64,000 bases of DNA from an uncultured Pseudomonadales bacterium (GCA_951813295.1 CATOTI010000002.1:1550001-1614000); one strand, 5' to 3'. Positions 10,018-20,478 are shown, numbered from the stretch's first letter. Program-made: numbers and translations. The notes: generated by a model from the sequence alone, not told the origin.

Positions 10018-10893
10018 TCAAGGATCGCCCGCGAACTCGCTTTGCGGCACGCCGAGAAAATGCAGCACCGCATCGAGTCCGAGATGGGTAATGCGCGCCT
10101 CGGCAGCGGCGGCGACGATCGGCTTCGCGCGGTAGGCGATACCGATGTCGGCGCGGCCCATCATAGCGAGGTCATTGGCCCCGTCGCCGACCGCGACCAC
10201 GTAGGTCGCACCGTGTCGACGGCTGAGGGTCGTCAGCCGCTCGGCCTTGCCGTCGGCATCGATGACCGGACTGGCGACCCGACCGGTCAAGCGCCCGGCG
10301 CGCCCTTCGAGTTCGTGCGCAAAGCAGTCATCGATCCCGAGCTTCGTCTTGAGCGACTGACCGACGAACTGAAAGCCACCCGAGATGATCGCGGTACGCG
10401 CGCCGAGCACGTTGAGCGTTGCGAAGAGGGTTTCAGCACCGGGGCTCGAGCTGATCGCGTTTCGAACCGTTGCAAGTTGGGCGATCGGGAGACCCTCGAG
10501 CAGCCCCACGCGTTCACGCAGGCTTTCGCGAAAATCGAGTTCGCCCTGCATCGCGCGCTCGGTGATGCGCCGAATCTGCTCATACACACCATGCGCACGC
10601 GCCAATTCGTCGATCACCTCCTGCTCGATGAGCGTCGAGTCCATGTCGAAGACGAGGAGGACACTCGAGAAGTCCGCGGGCGGTTTCGGCAACCATGCGA
10701 GCTGCCAACCGCACGCCTCGGCCGGTTCCGCCCCCGGCGTTTCGGCCACATCGAATTCGATAACGGCCGGCGCCCGACGCAGCGAACGGGGCGGCGTTTG
10801 AAGATCGAGCGCGGCGCTGAGCTCCGCGATACGTACGTCACTGACCGGCGCTCCATCGATCGCCACCAGCCGAGTGATTTCGTTCCTGCTCAT
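10018..10893 (-). CDS. serB: Phosphoserine phosphatase SerB
   Basis: SerB removes phosphate from phosphoserine in the final step of serine synthesis. It belongs to the HAD superfamily: motif I is FDMDSTLIEQEVIDELA with the nucleophilic aspartate, motif II AIISGGF, and motif III GDGANDLAMMGRADIGIAYRAKP. An N-terminal segment of about 75 residues precedes the catalytic domain, as in the two-domain gammaproteobacterial SerB. The protein has 291 residues. It is divergent from a membrane protein gene in the same neighbourhood as topoisomerase IV, a gene order also seen in pseudomonads. The 129 bases between epmB and serB hold no gene. Confidence 0.95.
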   Translation of the reverse strand: MSRNEITRLVAIDGAPVSDVRIAELSAALDLQTPPRSLRRAPAVIEFDVAETPGAEPAEACGWQLAWLPKPPADFSSVLLVFDMDSTLIEQEVIDELARAHGVYEQIRRITERAMQGELDFRESLRERVGLLEGLPIAQLATVRNAISSSPGAETLFATLNVLGARTAIISGGFQFVGQSLKTKLGIDDCFAHELEGRAGRLTGRVASPVIDADGKAERLTTLSRRHGATYVVAVGDGANDLAMMGRADIGIAYRAKPIVAAAAEARITHLGLDAVLHFLGVPQSEFAGDP

Positions 10894-11028
10894 GATCCCG
10901 ACACCACCAGCGAATGCATCGCCAGACGCGGAGCCCGGCGGCGTGACCAGTTAGAATTTCGGGCGCGCATTGAACGCTCGACCGAGTCACGCACGCTCAC
11001 GGGGGGTCCCATCTCTACGATTTCCGCC

Positions 11029-12114
11029 TTGGCTCGACGGGCGAGTCTACCGGTGACACGGCCGGTCTTTGCCGTCGTTGGTGCGAGTATCGGGTACTGG
11101 ATCGCCGTCGTCGTCGCCCTCCTTTCCTGGGGCATCGTGGTCGGCTCCGCCGAAACCGGGGCAGACCGGCGCCTCGCGGCGTCGCTGGGGGAGCAAGTCG
11201 CCATACTCGCCCAAGCACCCGTGCTCGACGGGAATCGACCCGCCCTGAGTCACCTGCTCGCGCGCATGACTGGGGTACCCGTGATCGAAGGTATGTGGAT
11301 CTATGGTGTCGACGGCGAAGCCCTCGCCACCGCGGGGACACTCACGGGTGATGATGTGCTGGTCTTTCCCGTCGTGAACGAAGCCAACGTCGCCGCCTAT
11401 CTGCGCGTTGCGATTGCCGATCGGGCTGGCGCGGGACCCGGCATGCGCGCGCTGGCCGCCACCTTCGTGATCTGGCCCATCGGTTGGATCGCGGTCGTGC
11501 TCGGCGTCTATCTGCTGGCGCGGCGCCGACGACCTACCACGACGTCGGTGGTGCGCGTCGCTGCCGTGGATGCAACTCAGGAAACGACGGACCGTCATCC
11601 CGCTTCGACACCGGTTCCTTCGGTGGGTCGACCCGAACCACCACGCCGCGATCTCGTCCGACTAATCGTCCGTTCATCGGACGAAAACCTCGCGACGATC
11701 GGCGCCGCCCTCGCCTCGACCTATTCCGCCAGGCTCGAGCGCATCAACGCTGAGGAGATCAGGCTCGACTTCGCCATCGGCGACGACGATGTCTTCGAAG
11801 CGGTCTGCGCGGGGCTCCTCATGCGTCGTCTCATCAACGCGGAATACCGCGGTGTCGTTCACGTTGGTCCATCGAACGATGCCGAACTCGTCTGCGGTCT
11901 CGCCGAGGCGGACACGCTCCTGCTGACGAACGCGGGGAGACGAACACTCAACGCGCCAGACCGGGCCGAACTCGAGCCGCTCGATCATCCGGCCATCGCG
12001 ACGCTCGACGAGAAACTGAACCCCTGCTCGAGAATCGTCGATGCGGCCGCGAGTCACCGGCCGTTGCTCGACCGACAAGCCGCGCGGCTCGAGCGAGGCG
12101 GTGCCGAAGCCTAG
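11029..12114 (+). CDS. Smp/AhpA (YtjB)-like inner membrane protein
   Basis: The gene sits between serB and parC, where gammaproteobacteria commonly carry the Smp/YtjB membrane protein. It shows that architecture: one transmembrane helix near the start ([20 protein letters not shown]), a periplasmic segment of about 100 residues with [20 protein letters not shown], a second helix ([18 protein letters not shown]), then a basic stop-transfer stretch and a cytoplasmic tail of about 200 residues. The frame is open far upstream, over serB, so the start is uncertain. TTG at 11029 or GTG at 11053 both lead directly into the first helix; no ATG is available. The family role is unknown. The 3' end overlaps parC by four bases. 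Confidence 0.7.
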   Translation: MARRASLPVTRPVFAVVGASIGYWIAVVVALLSWGIVVGSAETGADRRLAASLGEQVAILAQAPVLDGNRPALSHLLARMTGVPVIEGMWIYGVDGEALATAGTLTGDDVLVFPVVNEANVAAYLRVAIADRAGAGPGMRALAATFVIWPIGWIAVVLGVYLLARRRRPTTTSVVRVAAVDATQETTDRHPASTPVPSVGRPEPPRRDLVRLIVRSSDENLATIGAALASTYSARLERINAEEIRLDFAIGDDDVFEAVCAGLLMRRLINAEYRGVVHVGPSNDAELVCGLAEADTLLLTNAGRRTLNAPDRAELEPLDHPAIATLDEKLNPCSRIVDAAASHRPLLDRQAARLERGGAEA

Positions 12115-14348
12115 CCGCCGGCGCGAACGACTTCGAGTCTGTCGACCTTCTGGAACCCACGCGGCAATCGCCTGCCGCGACGGGCTCGTTCACCCTTGAA
12201 GGCGTCGATGTCCTTCGGTTTCAGGCGCAGATAACGGCTGCCCGCGTGGACCTTCAACTCGTCCGCCGCGGCCAGGGCCTCGACGGCCTGCACCCACTCC
12301 ACTTCGTTCTTGAGATCCTGCGGCGGGATCTGGATGAGTTTGTTGCCCTTGCCTCGTACGAGTTCGGGAAGCTCGGCCAGCGGGAAGACGAGCAATCGGC
12401 CGAGGTTCGTAACGACCGCCATCCACTCGGCGTCGACCACGGTGCATGCCGGGAGCGCCTGGTGGGCACCGACGTTCAAGACCGCTTTGCCAGCACGGTT
12501 TTTCGTCAGGAGATCGCCGACAGACGTCACGAAACCGTAGCCCGACGAACCCGAAACGACGATCTTCGTTGCCTCGGCGCCCGACACGACCCCGATGAAC
12601 CGCGCGCCCTCCGGCGGTTTCAGCCGGCCGGTCAATGGTTCGCCCTGTCCACGCGCAGACGGCAGTGTGTGCGGCGCGACCCAATAAGCGCGTCCCGTCG
12701 AGTCGAAGAAGACACAGGCTTCGTTCGACCGACAACGCGTCGCCGCGAGGAACTGATCCCCGCTCCGGTAGCCGAGTTCGGCCGGATCGACTTCGTGGCC
12801 CTTGGCCGCCCGAACCCAGCCTTTCTCCGACAGGATGATCGTCACCGGCTCCGACGAAAGCAGGTCTTCTTCTGTGAACGCCAGCGCTTCCGGCACACGC
12901 TCGAGCGTCGTGCACCGTTCATCGCCGTACTCTTCGGCGTCGGCGCGCAGTTCCTTCTTGATCAGCGTTTTCATCCGCGCCGGCGATGACAATGTTCGTT
13001 CGATATCACTCGCTTCGGCGCGCAAGCCATCGCGTTCCTCGACGAGCTTCGATTCCTCGAGACGGGCGAGCTGGCGCAGGCGGAGATCGAGGATCGAGTT
13101 CGCCTGAACCTCGGTAAGAGCGAACCGCTCCATCAATTTCTCACGCGGCGCGTCTTCCTCTCGAACGATGCGGATGACTTCATCCAGGTTCTCGTAGGCG
13201 ATCAGCAGGCCGTCGAGGATGTGCAGTCGTTCCTGGATCTTCTCCAGCCGGAACGTCAACCGGCGACGCACCGTCGTCATCCGGAACTCGAGCCATTCTT
13301 TGAGCATCGACTTCAGCCCGAGCACCCGCGGGCGACGATCGAGACCAATGACGTTGAAGTTCATTCGGAAGCTCTTTTCGAGATCCGTCGTGGCGAACAA
13401 GTGGCTCATCAGCCGTTCGACATCGACCCGGTTCGAGCGTGGCACCAGCACCAGTCGTGTCGGGTTTTCGTGATCCGATTCGTCCCGAAGATCGACCAGC
13501 ATGGGGAGCTTGCGCGCCTGCATCTGTTGGGCGATCTGCTCGAGCACCTTGGCGGGCGACACCTGGTAGGGCAACGCGCTGACGACGATATCGCCGCTCT
13601 CCACATCGTATTTCGCACGCGCTCGAACGGATCCGCGCCCGGTCTCATAGACCACGCGCAGTTCCTCGGGCAGCGTCGTGAGGGTCGCGTCCGTGGGAAA
13701 ATCCGGCGCTTTCACGTGCATCATCAGATCCGCCGTCGTCGCCTTCGGCTGATCAAGCAGATGGATGCACGCCGAGATCACCTCGTTCATGTTGTGCGGT
13801 GGGATATCCGTCGCCATACCGACCGCGATTCCCGTGACGCCGTTCAGAAGAAGAAACGGCACTCGCGCCGGCAGCAGCAGGGGCTCGTTCAGCGAGCCGT
13901 CGAAGTTGGGGCCGAAGTCGACCGTGCCCTGGTTCACCTCCGCGAGAAGCAGCTCGGCGTACTTTGACAACCGCGCTTCGGTGTAACGCATCGCGGCAAA
14001 GGATTTGGGGTCATCCGGCGCGCCGAAGTTGCCCTGCCCTTCGACGAGCGGGTATCGAAACGAGAAGGGCTGCGCCATCAACACCATCGCCTCGTAGCAG
14101 GCGACGTCCCCGTGCGGATGGAACTTGCCGATCACATCGCCGATCGTGCGGACGGACTTGGCGAACTTGGCACTTGCCGAGAGCCGGAGCTCCGCCATCG
14201 CGTAGACGATCCGACGCTGCACCGGTTTCAGACCGTCGGCAATATGCGGCAGCGCACGGTCGTTGATGACGTACATCGAGTAGTCGAGGTAAGCCCGCTC
14301 GGTGTACTTGCGAAGGGGCAGCGTCTCTTCGGTTTCGATTTCAGCCAT
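12111..14348 (-). CDS. parC: DNA topoisomerase IV subunit A
   Basis: ParC is the DNA-cleaving subunit of topoisomerase IV, which decatenates daughter chromosomes. The N-terminal winged-helix domain carries the catalytic tyrosine Y122 in [13 protein letters not shown]. The coiled-coil/tower region and a C-terminal beta-pinwheel follow. The length, 745 residues, and the start [20 protein letters not shown] are typical and separate it from GyrA. The quinolone-contact position (Ser80 in E. coli) is valine here (V82, in [12 protein letters not shown]), while the acidic residue E86 is kept. The gene lies 34 bases downstream of parE, in one transcription unit. Confidence 0.97.
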   Translation of the reverse strand: MAEIETEETLPLRKYTERAYLDYSMYVINDRALPHIADGLKPVQRRIVYAMAELRLSASAKFAKSVRTIGDVIGKFHPHGDVACYEAMVLMAQPFSFRYPLVEGQGNFGAPDDPKSFAAMRYTEARLSKYAELLLAEVNQGTVDFGPNFDGSLNEPLLLPARVPFLLLNGVTGIAVGMATDIPPHNMNEVISACIHLLDQPKATTADLMMHVKAPDFPTDATLTTLPEELRVVYETGRGSVRARAKYDVESGDIVVSALPYQVSPAKVLEQIAQQMQARKLPMLVDLRDESDHENPTRLVLVPRSNRVDVERLMSHLFATTDLEKSFRMNFNVIGLDRRPRVLGLKSMLKEWLEFRMTTVRRRLTFRLEKIQERLHILDGLLIAYENLDEVIRIVREEDAPREKLMERFALTEVQANSILDLRLRQLARLEESKLVEERDGLRAEASDIERTLSSPARMKTLIKKELRADAEEYGDERCTTLERVPEALAFTEEDLLSSEPVTIILSEKGWVRAAKGHEVDPAELGYRSGDQFLAATRCRSNEACVFFDSTGRAYWVAPHTLPSARGQGEPLTGRLKPPEGARFIGVVSGAEATKIVVSGSSGYGFVTSVGDLLTKNRAGKAVLNVGAHQALPACTVVDAEWMAVVTNLGRLLVFPLAELPELVRGKGNKLIQIPPQDLKNEVEWVQAVEALAAADELKVHAGSRYLRLKPKDIDAFKGERARRGRRLPRGFQKVDRLEVVRAGG

Positions 14349-14382
14349 TGGTGTTCCGATTCAGTCGATCAGCGCGCGGGCC

Positions 14383-16269
14383 TCAGGCGACTGTCGCCTG
14401 GTCCCCGTTGGTCTCGAGCCAGACGCGCCGGTCCGACGCCCGTCGTTTGGCCAGCATCATGTCCATGGTTTCGCGGGTCTCCGCATCCCGGTCGATCGAC
14501 AGTTGCACGAGGCGCCGCGTCATGGGCGCCATCGTCGTTTCCCGCAGCTGTAACGCGTTCATCTCGCCGAGCCCCTTGAAGCGCTGGACCACCGGGGTCG
14601 CCCGTTTCTTCTCCGCTTCGATCTCCTGGAGGTAGGCCCCCTTTTCCGCCTCGTCGAGCGCGTAGTAGACGTCCTGACCGACATCGATCCGGTACAACGG
14701 CGGCATGGCGACGAAGATATGTCCGGCATCGACGAGGGCCTTGAAGTGACGCAGAAAGAGCGCGCACAGGAGCGTGGCGATATGCGCGCCGTCCGAATCA
14801 GCGTCCGCGAGAATGCAGACCTTGCCGTAGCGGAGTGACGATAGGTCGCTCGACCCGGGGTCAACCCCCACGGCGAGCGCGATGTCGTGCACGACCTGCG
14901 AACTCAAGACCTCGCTCGACGCGACCTCCCAGGTATTGAGGATCTTGCCCCGGAGCGGCATGACGGCCTGGAACTCGCGATCCCGCGCACCCTTGGCCGA
15001 ACCGCCGGCCGAATCGCCCTCGACGAGGAAGAGCTCCGTCTGTGTCGCGTCCTGGCTCGAACAATCCGAGAGCTTACCCGGCAGCGCGGGCCCCGCCGTG
15101 ACTCGTTTGCGAACGACCTTCTTGCTCGCCTGAACCCGGCGCTGCGCGTTCGCGATGACGTGCTCGGCGAGTCTGACACCTTCCTGCGGGTTCTCGTTCA
15201 GATAGAGACTGAACGCGTCCTTGGCGACACCCGCGATGAAGAGACCCGCCTGGCGGGACGAAAGGCGCTCCTTCGTCTGACCGCTGAACTGCGCTTCCGC
15301 CATCTTGCAGGACAGCACGTAGGCGCATTGCTCCCACAGATCATCGCCGGTGATCTTCACACCCCGCGGGGCGAGGTCCTGAAACTCACAGAATTCACGC
15401 AGCGCATCGAGCATCCCGCTGCGCAAGCCGTTGACGTGTGTGCCGCCCAGCGGGGTCGGGATGAGGTTGACGTAACTCTCCGTCGTTAGCGACCCGCCGT
15501 CGGTGATCCACTGCACTGCCCATTCGACGGCCTCGAGCGAGCCCTCATGGGTGTGTTCGAACGGTCGTGTCGGCACGCCTTCGGCACCGTCGAGGCTTTG
15601 CAGTAGGTATCCCGCAAGTCCAGCTTCGTACTGCCAGATCTCCTGATCACCCTTTTCATCCGTCAACGTCACCGTCAGACCGGCACAGAGAACGGCCTTC
15701 GCCCGCAGGAGATGCTTGAGGCGCGCGACCGACACATCGGTCGTGTCGAAGAATGCCGGGTCGGGTAGAAACGTCACGGTCGTGCCCGTGTTGCGTTTAC
15801 CGACCGTCTCGACCACTTCGAGCGGGCCCATCGGTACGCCGTGTTCGTAGCGCTGGCGGTAACGTTCGCCGTTTCGTCTGACGTCGACGATCAGCCAGGT
15901 CGAGAGCGCGTTCACCACAGACACGCCGACACCGTGCAGGCCGCCGGCATACGCGTAGTTCTGGTTGTCGAACTTACCGCCCGCGTGGAGCTTGGTGAGG
16001 ATGAGTTCGACGCCCGAGACCTTGTGCTCCGGGTGAACATCGACCGGCATCCCCCGGCCGTCGTCGACGATGCCAATCGATCCGTCCGGGAAAACCGTCA
16101 CATCGATCTGACGTGCGTAACCCCCGAGTGCTTCGTCGACGCTGTTGTCCACCACTTCCTGAACGAGATGGTTCGGGCGGGTCGTGTCCGTGTACATCCC
16201 GGGGCGCCGGCGCACCGGTTCGAGCCCCGACAGCACCTGGATCGATTCAGCTGAATACTCGCTTGCCAT
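14383..16269 (-). CDS. parE: DNA topoisomerase IV subunit B
   Basis: ParE is the ATPase subunit of topoisomerase IV. The GHKL ATPase shows VVDNSVDEALGGYA, DDGRGMPVDVHP and GGLHGVGVSVVNALS; the TOPRIM domain shows FLVEGDSAGGSAKGARD and ADADSDGAHI. The end, MALAKRRASDRRVWLE-like, matches ParE and not GyrB, and there is no GyrB insert. The ATG at 16269 (MASEYSAESIQVLSG) gives 628 residues; a TTG four codons upstream is less likely. It leads a parE-parC pair on the minus strand, with cpdA and yqiB upstream, as in E. coli. Confidence 0.97.
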   Translation of the reverse strand: MASEYSAESIQVLSGLEPVRRRPGMYTDTTRPNHLVQEVVDNSVDEALGGYARQIDVTVFPDGSIGIVDDGRGMPVDVHPEHKVSGVELILTKLHAGGKFDNQNYAYAGGLHGVGVSVVNALSTWLIVDVRRNGERYRQRYEHGVPMGPLEVVETVGKRNTGTTVTFLPDPAFFDTTDVSVARLKHLLRAKAVLCAGLTVTLTDEKGDQEIWQYEAGLAGYLLQSLDGAEGVPTRPFEHTHEGSLEAVEWAVQWITDGGSLTTESYVNLIPTPLGGTHVNGLRSGMLDALREFCEFQDLAPRGVKITGDDLWEQCAYVLSCKMAEAQFSGQTKERLSSRQAGLFIAGVAKDAFSLYLNENPQEGVRLAEHVIANAQRRVQASKKVVRKRVTAGPALPGKLSDCSSQDATQTELFLVEGDSAGGSAKGARDREFQAVMPLRGKILNTWEVASSEVLSSQVVHDIALAVGVDPGSSDLSSLRYGKVCILADADSDGAHIATLLCALFLRHFKALVDAGHIFVAMPPLYRIDVGQDVYYALDEAEKGAYLQEIEAEKKRATPVVQRFKGLGEMNALQLRETTMAPMTRRLVQLSIDRDAETRETMDMMLAKRRASDRRVWLETNGDQATVA

Positions 16270-16339
16270 GCGCCCCCTCAAGGATCAACGGAGAACCATC
16301 GGCTACGTTTCGAGCCGATCGTAAGGAAAGGTTGGTCAT

Positions 16340-17077
16340 CTATCCGACTCGGACGACTTCGGATTCGATGCGCCCGTCATCGAATAGATCGATCGTGCGG
16401 AAGCCCGGCTTCGCGTCATCGATCGAAAACGACGCCGTTCCCGCCGCGAACTGGAAACAGGTCGACGGCGTACCCAGGACGCGAACGTCCTCGACCACAT
16501 CATCGATGCTCTGATGCAGGTGCCCGAACACGTACGCGCTCACGTCCATCTTCTGTAACACACCGAGGAACTCGTCGGCATTGCCTATTCGATCTTTGTC
16601 GAGCCAGGGCGTTCCCGTCTCGGCCAGCGGGTGATGGCCAACGGCGATCCGGAAACCGTCGTGACCTGCAAACTCGGCCTCGAAGGCCGCGAGTGTCGTT
16701 TTCGAAACCGCCCCCTCGACACGGTCGTCCACGTGCGTATCGACAGTGACCAGGCGCCACGCGCCGAAGTCGATCGTCGTCTTCGCGATGTGCCGAAAGA
16801 CAGCGTCGAACGGTTCGCCGAGATCGTGATTTCCAGGCGTCGCAAGGATTGGCGCGATCGAGCGCCGGCGTACGATGTCGAGAAAGCGCCGATAGGTATC
16901 CGTCGTCGCTTCGTGCGCGAGATCGCCCGTCGCGAGGATGGCATCGAAATCCCCACTCGATGTCGCTTCTTCGACGACGCGCTCGAGCGTTTTTGCGGTG
17001 TCCGTTTTGAGGAGTCGGCCCTGGGGGTCTTCGAGAAGGTGGCAGTCGGTCAGTTGCAGCAGTCGGGCGACGGGCAC
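16340..17077 (-). CDS. cpdA: 3',5'-cyclic-AMP phosphodiesterase CpdA
   Basis: CpdA hydrolyses cAMP and lowers CRP activity. It is a calcineurin-fold metallophosphoesterase: LLQLTDCHL, ATGDLAHE, TPGNHDLGEPF, IAVGHHPLAETG and FGHLHQSID supply the two-metal site. The 245-residue length is slightly short of the E. coli enzyme. The likely start is GTG at 17077. The context parE-cpdA-yqiB supports the name; the E. coli neighbours yqiA and nudF are missing from this cluster. Confidence 0.9.
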   Translation of the reverse strand: MPVARLLQLTDCHLLEDPQGRLLKTDTAKTLERVVEEATSSGDFDAILATGDLAHEATTDTYRRFLDIVRRRSIAPILATPGNHDLGEPFDAVFRHIAKTTIDFGAWRLVTVDTHVDDRVEGAVSKTTLAAFEAEFAGHDGFRIAVGHHPLAETGTPWLDKDRIGNADEFLGVLQKMDVSAYVFGHLHQSIDDVVEDVRVLGTPSTCFQFAAGTASFSIDDAKPGFRTIDLFDDGRIESEVVRVG

Positions 17078-17083
17078 AGCTTC

Positions 17084-17557
17084 TTACGACAGCGCGAGGA
17101 ATTCGTCCATCGCGACGCCGTGGTTGAGACATTGCGCGAGGAATTCACTCAAGAATCGATTGATCTGCGCTTTTTCGTTGCGCTGGCGCATCTTCGCATT
17201 GGGATAGTCGTAGATCGCCTGGAAACGTCGTTGGTTCTGAAACTCGATCACTTCCGCCGACTTGGCGTCGTGGTAGACCCGCATGCGAATGGTCGTTGGC
17301 CCGAGCTTGGTTTCGAGTTCCGGCGGGAGCGATGTGACGACGATCCGCACCACCGATGTATACGGACTCTTCGTCTCGACCGCGATCGATACCCGTGCGT
17401 CGGCGTCGCCAAACGGTATTCGAAACACGCTCACCGCCTCGGCTTCGGTCGTGAGCCCCGGCAGGAGTTTCTGCAGACGCAGGTAGTTTGCGTCGCATTC
17501 CGCCATGTGAGCAGGCAGATCGACGCGGTACTTGGTCTTGGAACTCTTGTTTTTCAA
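17084..17557 (-). CDS. yqiB: DUF1249 protein, YqiB family
   Basis: This is a conserved gammaproteobacterial protein of unknown function. The region around MAECDANYLRLQKLLPG and the segment TIRMRVYHDAKSAEVIEFQ, then YDYPNAKMRQRNEKAQINRF, match the family. No signal peptide or membrane segment is present. The TTG at 17557 is preferred over the ATG at 17506 because the residues between them (KYRVDLPAHMAECDANY) align with the known N-terminus of the family. It starts a minus-strand run yqiB-cpdA with a 6-base gap, divergent from tolC. Confidence 0.85.
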   Translation of the reverse strand: MKNKSSKTKYRVDLPAHMAECDANYLRLQKLLPGLTTEAEAVSVFRIPFGDADARVSIAVETKSPYTSVVRIVVTSLPPELETKLGPTTIRMRVYHDAKSAEVIEFQNQRRFQAIYDYPNAKMRQRNEKAQINRFLSEFLAQCLNHGVAMDEFLALS

Positions 17558-17762
17558 AAGACGACAATCCTCGGCAAGCGACGGATTCTACCCACACGAG
17601 GAGAGCGTAAGAAAGCCGAACGCCCGTCGTGTCTATCGGTAGTTGAAAAAAGAAAATTCGACCGCAACAACAAGAACTTTCTCGCCGGAGCAACGACGTT
17701 TCTTTCACAACGTGCCTGAATTGCCCTGTTAGACTGCCCCGCTTCAAGGACGCCCACCTGCT

Positions 17763-19226
17763 ATGAATCTGCTCTCTTTGCGCTTTCCGAAGCGATTCAC
17801 ATCGCGCTCGGCGCGCCACGCCCAGAACGCTCGAGCAACGCGACGGACATTCCCGACAGCAGCGTGGCCCGGCATCGCGGTCGCCGTTGGTCTCGCCGCA
17901 TCGACCAACGCAGCGAGCATTGCCGAGATCTACGCCGAGGCGTTGAACAACGACCCGGTCGTGGGCGCCGCCCAGGCGACGTTCCTCGCGCGAAAGGAGA
18001 TCGTCCCGCAGTCTCGCGCCCAATTACTGCCCAACGTCTCCCTGCAAGGGTCCTCGTCGAAGAACAAGCAGGGCATTCCCGGCGCGGCCCTCGACACGAA
18101 CCCGCTGAGTCCGACATTCGGCATGCCGATTCCGGACGTCGAATCGAACAGCCACAACTGGTCGGCTCAACTCAGTCAGACCATCTTCAACTTACCGAGC
18201 TGGTATAGCTGGGCAAGCGCTCGAAAGATTCGTGACCAGGCGGAATGGGATCTGGCTGGCGCGCAACAAAACCTGATCACTCGCGTCGCCGAAGCCTATT
18301 TAAACGTCCTGCGCGCCGCTGCTCGGCTCGAATCCGCGGTCGCAGAAGAAGAAGCCGTGCAGCGCCAGCTCGAGCAGGTACAGCAACGATTCGACGTCGG
18401 CCTCGTCGCCATCACCGACGTGCTCGAATCGCAAGCCGCTTACGACAGCGCGGTCGTGCGTCGCATCCAGGCAGAGGGGGATCACGACAACTTCTTCGAG
18501 AGCCTCCGCACGTTAACGAACAAGGCCTACAACAGCGTCGATCAACTGGCGAGCGCCCTACCGATCGTCGATCCCGCACCGGCCGACGAAGAGGAATGGG
18601 TACGCACTGCCCTCGGGCAGAACTTCCAGATCCGCTCGGCATCGTCCGCCCTGGAATCCGCCCAGCGTGATCTCAAGAGCCGCCTCGCGGGGCATCTACC
18701 CACCATCGATGCCAGCGCGTCGCACAACCACTCCGTCACTGGCGGGCGAAGCTTCTTCGGCAACAAGTTCGACCAGACAACCTATTCGGTCACTCTGCGG
18801 GTACCTGTATTCCAGGGCGGTCTGACCCATAGCCGGTTCAAGGAATCGCGGGCCCGCGTCGAAGAAGCCCGTCAACGGCTGATCGAACGCGAACTGACGG
18901 TATCGCGCGACACTCGCAATCTGTTCCGCTCCGTGAAGACGGACGTCGTGCGGGTTGCGGCGCGTCTCAAAGCGATTCGCTCATCCACCTCGGCGCTCGA
19001 GGCAACCGAGACCGGTTACGAAGTCGGTACGCGCAATATTGTCGAGGTGCTCCAGGCCCAACAACGTCTCTTCGCTTCGCAATTCGACTACGCCGACTCA
19101 CGCTACAACTACGTGTTGAACCTGATGCGCCTCAAGCAGTCGGCTGGCAGCCTGGAACAACGCGATATCGGCGATCTGAACGAGTACATGGACGCCGAAA
19201 ACCCCGTCACGATGGTTTCCCGCTAG
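17763..19226 (+). CDS. tolC: TolC family outer membrane efflux channel
   Basis: TolC-type proteins form trimeric channels through the outer membrane and periplasm for efflux pumps and type I secretion. The 487-residue protein has a long basic N-region and a signal peptide ending about TNAASIAE, then two OEP repeats. Characteristic segments are ARKEIVPQSRAQLLPNVSLQ, QNLITRVAEAYLNVLRA, TLRVPVFQGGLTHSRFKES and ATETGYEVGTRNIVEVLQAQ. It is divergent from yqiB over 205 bases and its end overlaps waaA by 20 bases. The same tolC-waaA neighbourhood occurs in other gammaproteobacteria. The partner pump is not in the window. Confidence 0.93.
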   Translation: MNLLSLRFPKRFTSRSARHAQNARATRRTFPTAAWPGIAVAVGLAASTNAASIAEIYAEALNNDPVVGAAQATFLARKEIVPQSRAQLLPNVSLQGSSSKNKQGIPGAALDTNPLSPTFGMPIPDVESNSHNWSAQLSQTIFNLPSWYSWASARKIRDQAEWDLAGAQQNLITRVAEAYLNVLRAAARLESAVAEEEAVQRQLEQVQQRFDVGLVAITDVLESQAAYDSAVVRRIQAEGDHDNFFESLRTLTNKAYNSVDQLASALPIVDPAPADEEEWVRTALGQNFQIRSASSALESAQRDLKSRLAGHLPTIDASASHNHSVTGGRSFFGNKFDQTTYSVTLRVPVFQGGLTHSRFKESRARVEEARQRLIERELTVSRDTRNLFRSVKTDVVRVAARLKAIRSSTSALEATETGYEVGTRNIVEVLQAQQRLFASQFDYADSRYNYVLNLMRLKQSAGSLEQRDIGDLNEYMDAENPVTMVSR

Positions 19227-20463
19227 CAACGATCCAGGATTCAACTCCGTCGAGTAGGAGCTTCCGCGCGCCGCGGTTCTCCTCCACCACCCGCCGTGCC
19301 GCGGCGGCTTCGCGGCCACGACGTTCGTCATCTGCAAAGATATCCAGGAGTTCGGTCGCGAGGTCTTCAGCGTCGCCGACGAGATGCAGGCAGCCCGCCC
19401 CGTCGAAACGTTCACATACCTCGACGAAGTTGCGCCGCTCCGGACCCATGAGCATCGGCATACCGAAGGCGGCAGGTTCGATGGGATTGTGTCCCCCGGT
19501 GTCGTCCAAACTTCCGCCCAGGAAGGCGACCTCGGAGAGCCCGTAGAGCGGCATCAGCGTGCCCATGACATCGCCGAGGAGGACGTCGCTATCGAAGTCG
19601 CCCCCCGAAAGTCGACTCGCCGAGAATCCCGCCGCGGTGACGAGCCGTTCGACCTCGCCGGTCCGTTCGGGGTGGCGCGGCACGACGATCAACCGGGCAT
19701 TGGGGAGCGTTTCACGGACGAGAGCGTGCGCTTCGATCACCACACTTTCCTCACCCTGGTGAGTACTGCCCGCGATCCAGACCCGTTGCCCGGTGGTGAA
19801 CGTGCCGATCGCCTCCGGCAGGGACGTATCTCCGATCTCGATATCGAACTTCACGCTGCCGGTGGTCTCGATGTCCGACGGTGATGCGCCCAGCGCTTCG
19901 AAACGGGCGGCCGTATCGGCGTACTGGCAGAACACCCGATCGAGCGAGCCCAACATGCCCCGCACCGTCGACCCGAAGCGCTGGTAACGCCGATAAGAAC
20001 GATCGGACAGCCGCGCGTTGACGACCGCGACCGGTACGCCGTTCGCTTTCGAAATCTCAATGAGGTTGGGCCAGAGTTCCGTTTCGACGAGCAGTAGCGC
20101 AACGGGTCGGACGCCACGCACGAAACGGCGAATGAAACTGGCAACGTCGTAGGGGAGATAACAATGCGTCGCGATATCGCCGAGCAGTGCGTCAGCGCGC
20201 TCGGCACCTGTCGGTGTGGTGGTCGTGACGAGAAATCGTCGGTCGGGCATCGCTCGCGCCAAGGACCTGATCGTCGGCGCGACCGCAATCGTTTCGCCAG
20301 CCGACGCCGCATGGAACCAGATGGCACCAGTCGGCACGTCGGCCGGAAGCCGCGCAAATCGCTCGCCGATGCGCGTGCGGTAGCGCCGATCGCCTTTGAG
20401 GTACAGGCGAAGCCAGAGCCACGGAATCGCGACGACAAAAAGCCAGTCGTAAAGCGTTCGCAA
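19207..20463 (-). CDS. waaA: 3-deoxy-D-manno-octulosonic acid (Kdo) transferase WaaA
   Basis: WaaA adds Kdo from CMP-Kdo to the lipid A precursor, the first step of LPS core assembly. It is a GT-B enzyme anchored to the inner membrane by its N-terminus (YDWLFVVAIPWLWLRLYL). The catalytic acidic residue is E57 in WFHAASAGETIA. Other signatures are LLVETELWPNLI, GRSTHQGEE-like IAGSTHQGEESVVIEAH, and GGSLDDTGGHNPIEPAAFG. It has 418 residues. The gene converges on tolC with a 20-base overlap and is divergent, by 15 bases, from an oxidoreductase pair. Confidence 0.95.
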   Translation of the reverse strand: MRTLYDWLFVVAIPWLWLRLYLKGDRRYRTRIGERFARLPADVPTGAIWFHAASAGETIAVAPTIRSLARAMPDRRFLVTTTTPTGAERADALLGDIATHCYLPYDVASFIRRFVRGVRPVALLLVETELWPNLIEISKANGVPVAVVNARLSDRSYRRYQRFGSTVRGMLGSLDRVFCQYADTAARFEALGASPSDIETTGSVKFDIEIGDTSLPEAIGTFTTGQRVWIAGSTHQGEESVVIEAHALVRETLPNARLIVVPRHPERTGEVERLVTAAGFSASRLSGGDFDSDVLLGDVMGTLMPLYGLSEVAFLGGSLDDTGGHNPIEPAAFGMPMLMGPERRNFVEVCERFDGAGCLHLVGDAEDLATELLDIFADDERRGREAAAARRVVEENRGARKLLLDGVESWIVASGKPS

Positions 20464-20478
20464 TCTCGTTCGTGAAAG

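Noticed and set aside
9958..10893. Open frame on the plus strand continuous with the Smp-like gene, opposite serB
   Set aside because: The translation is charged, low-complexity and unlike any family, while serB on the other strand has all HAD motifs. It is an upstream extension of an open frame in high-GC DNA.
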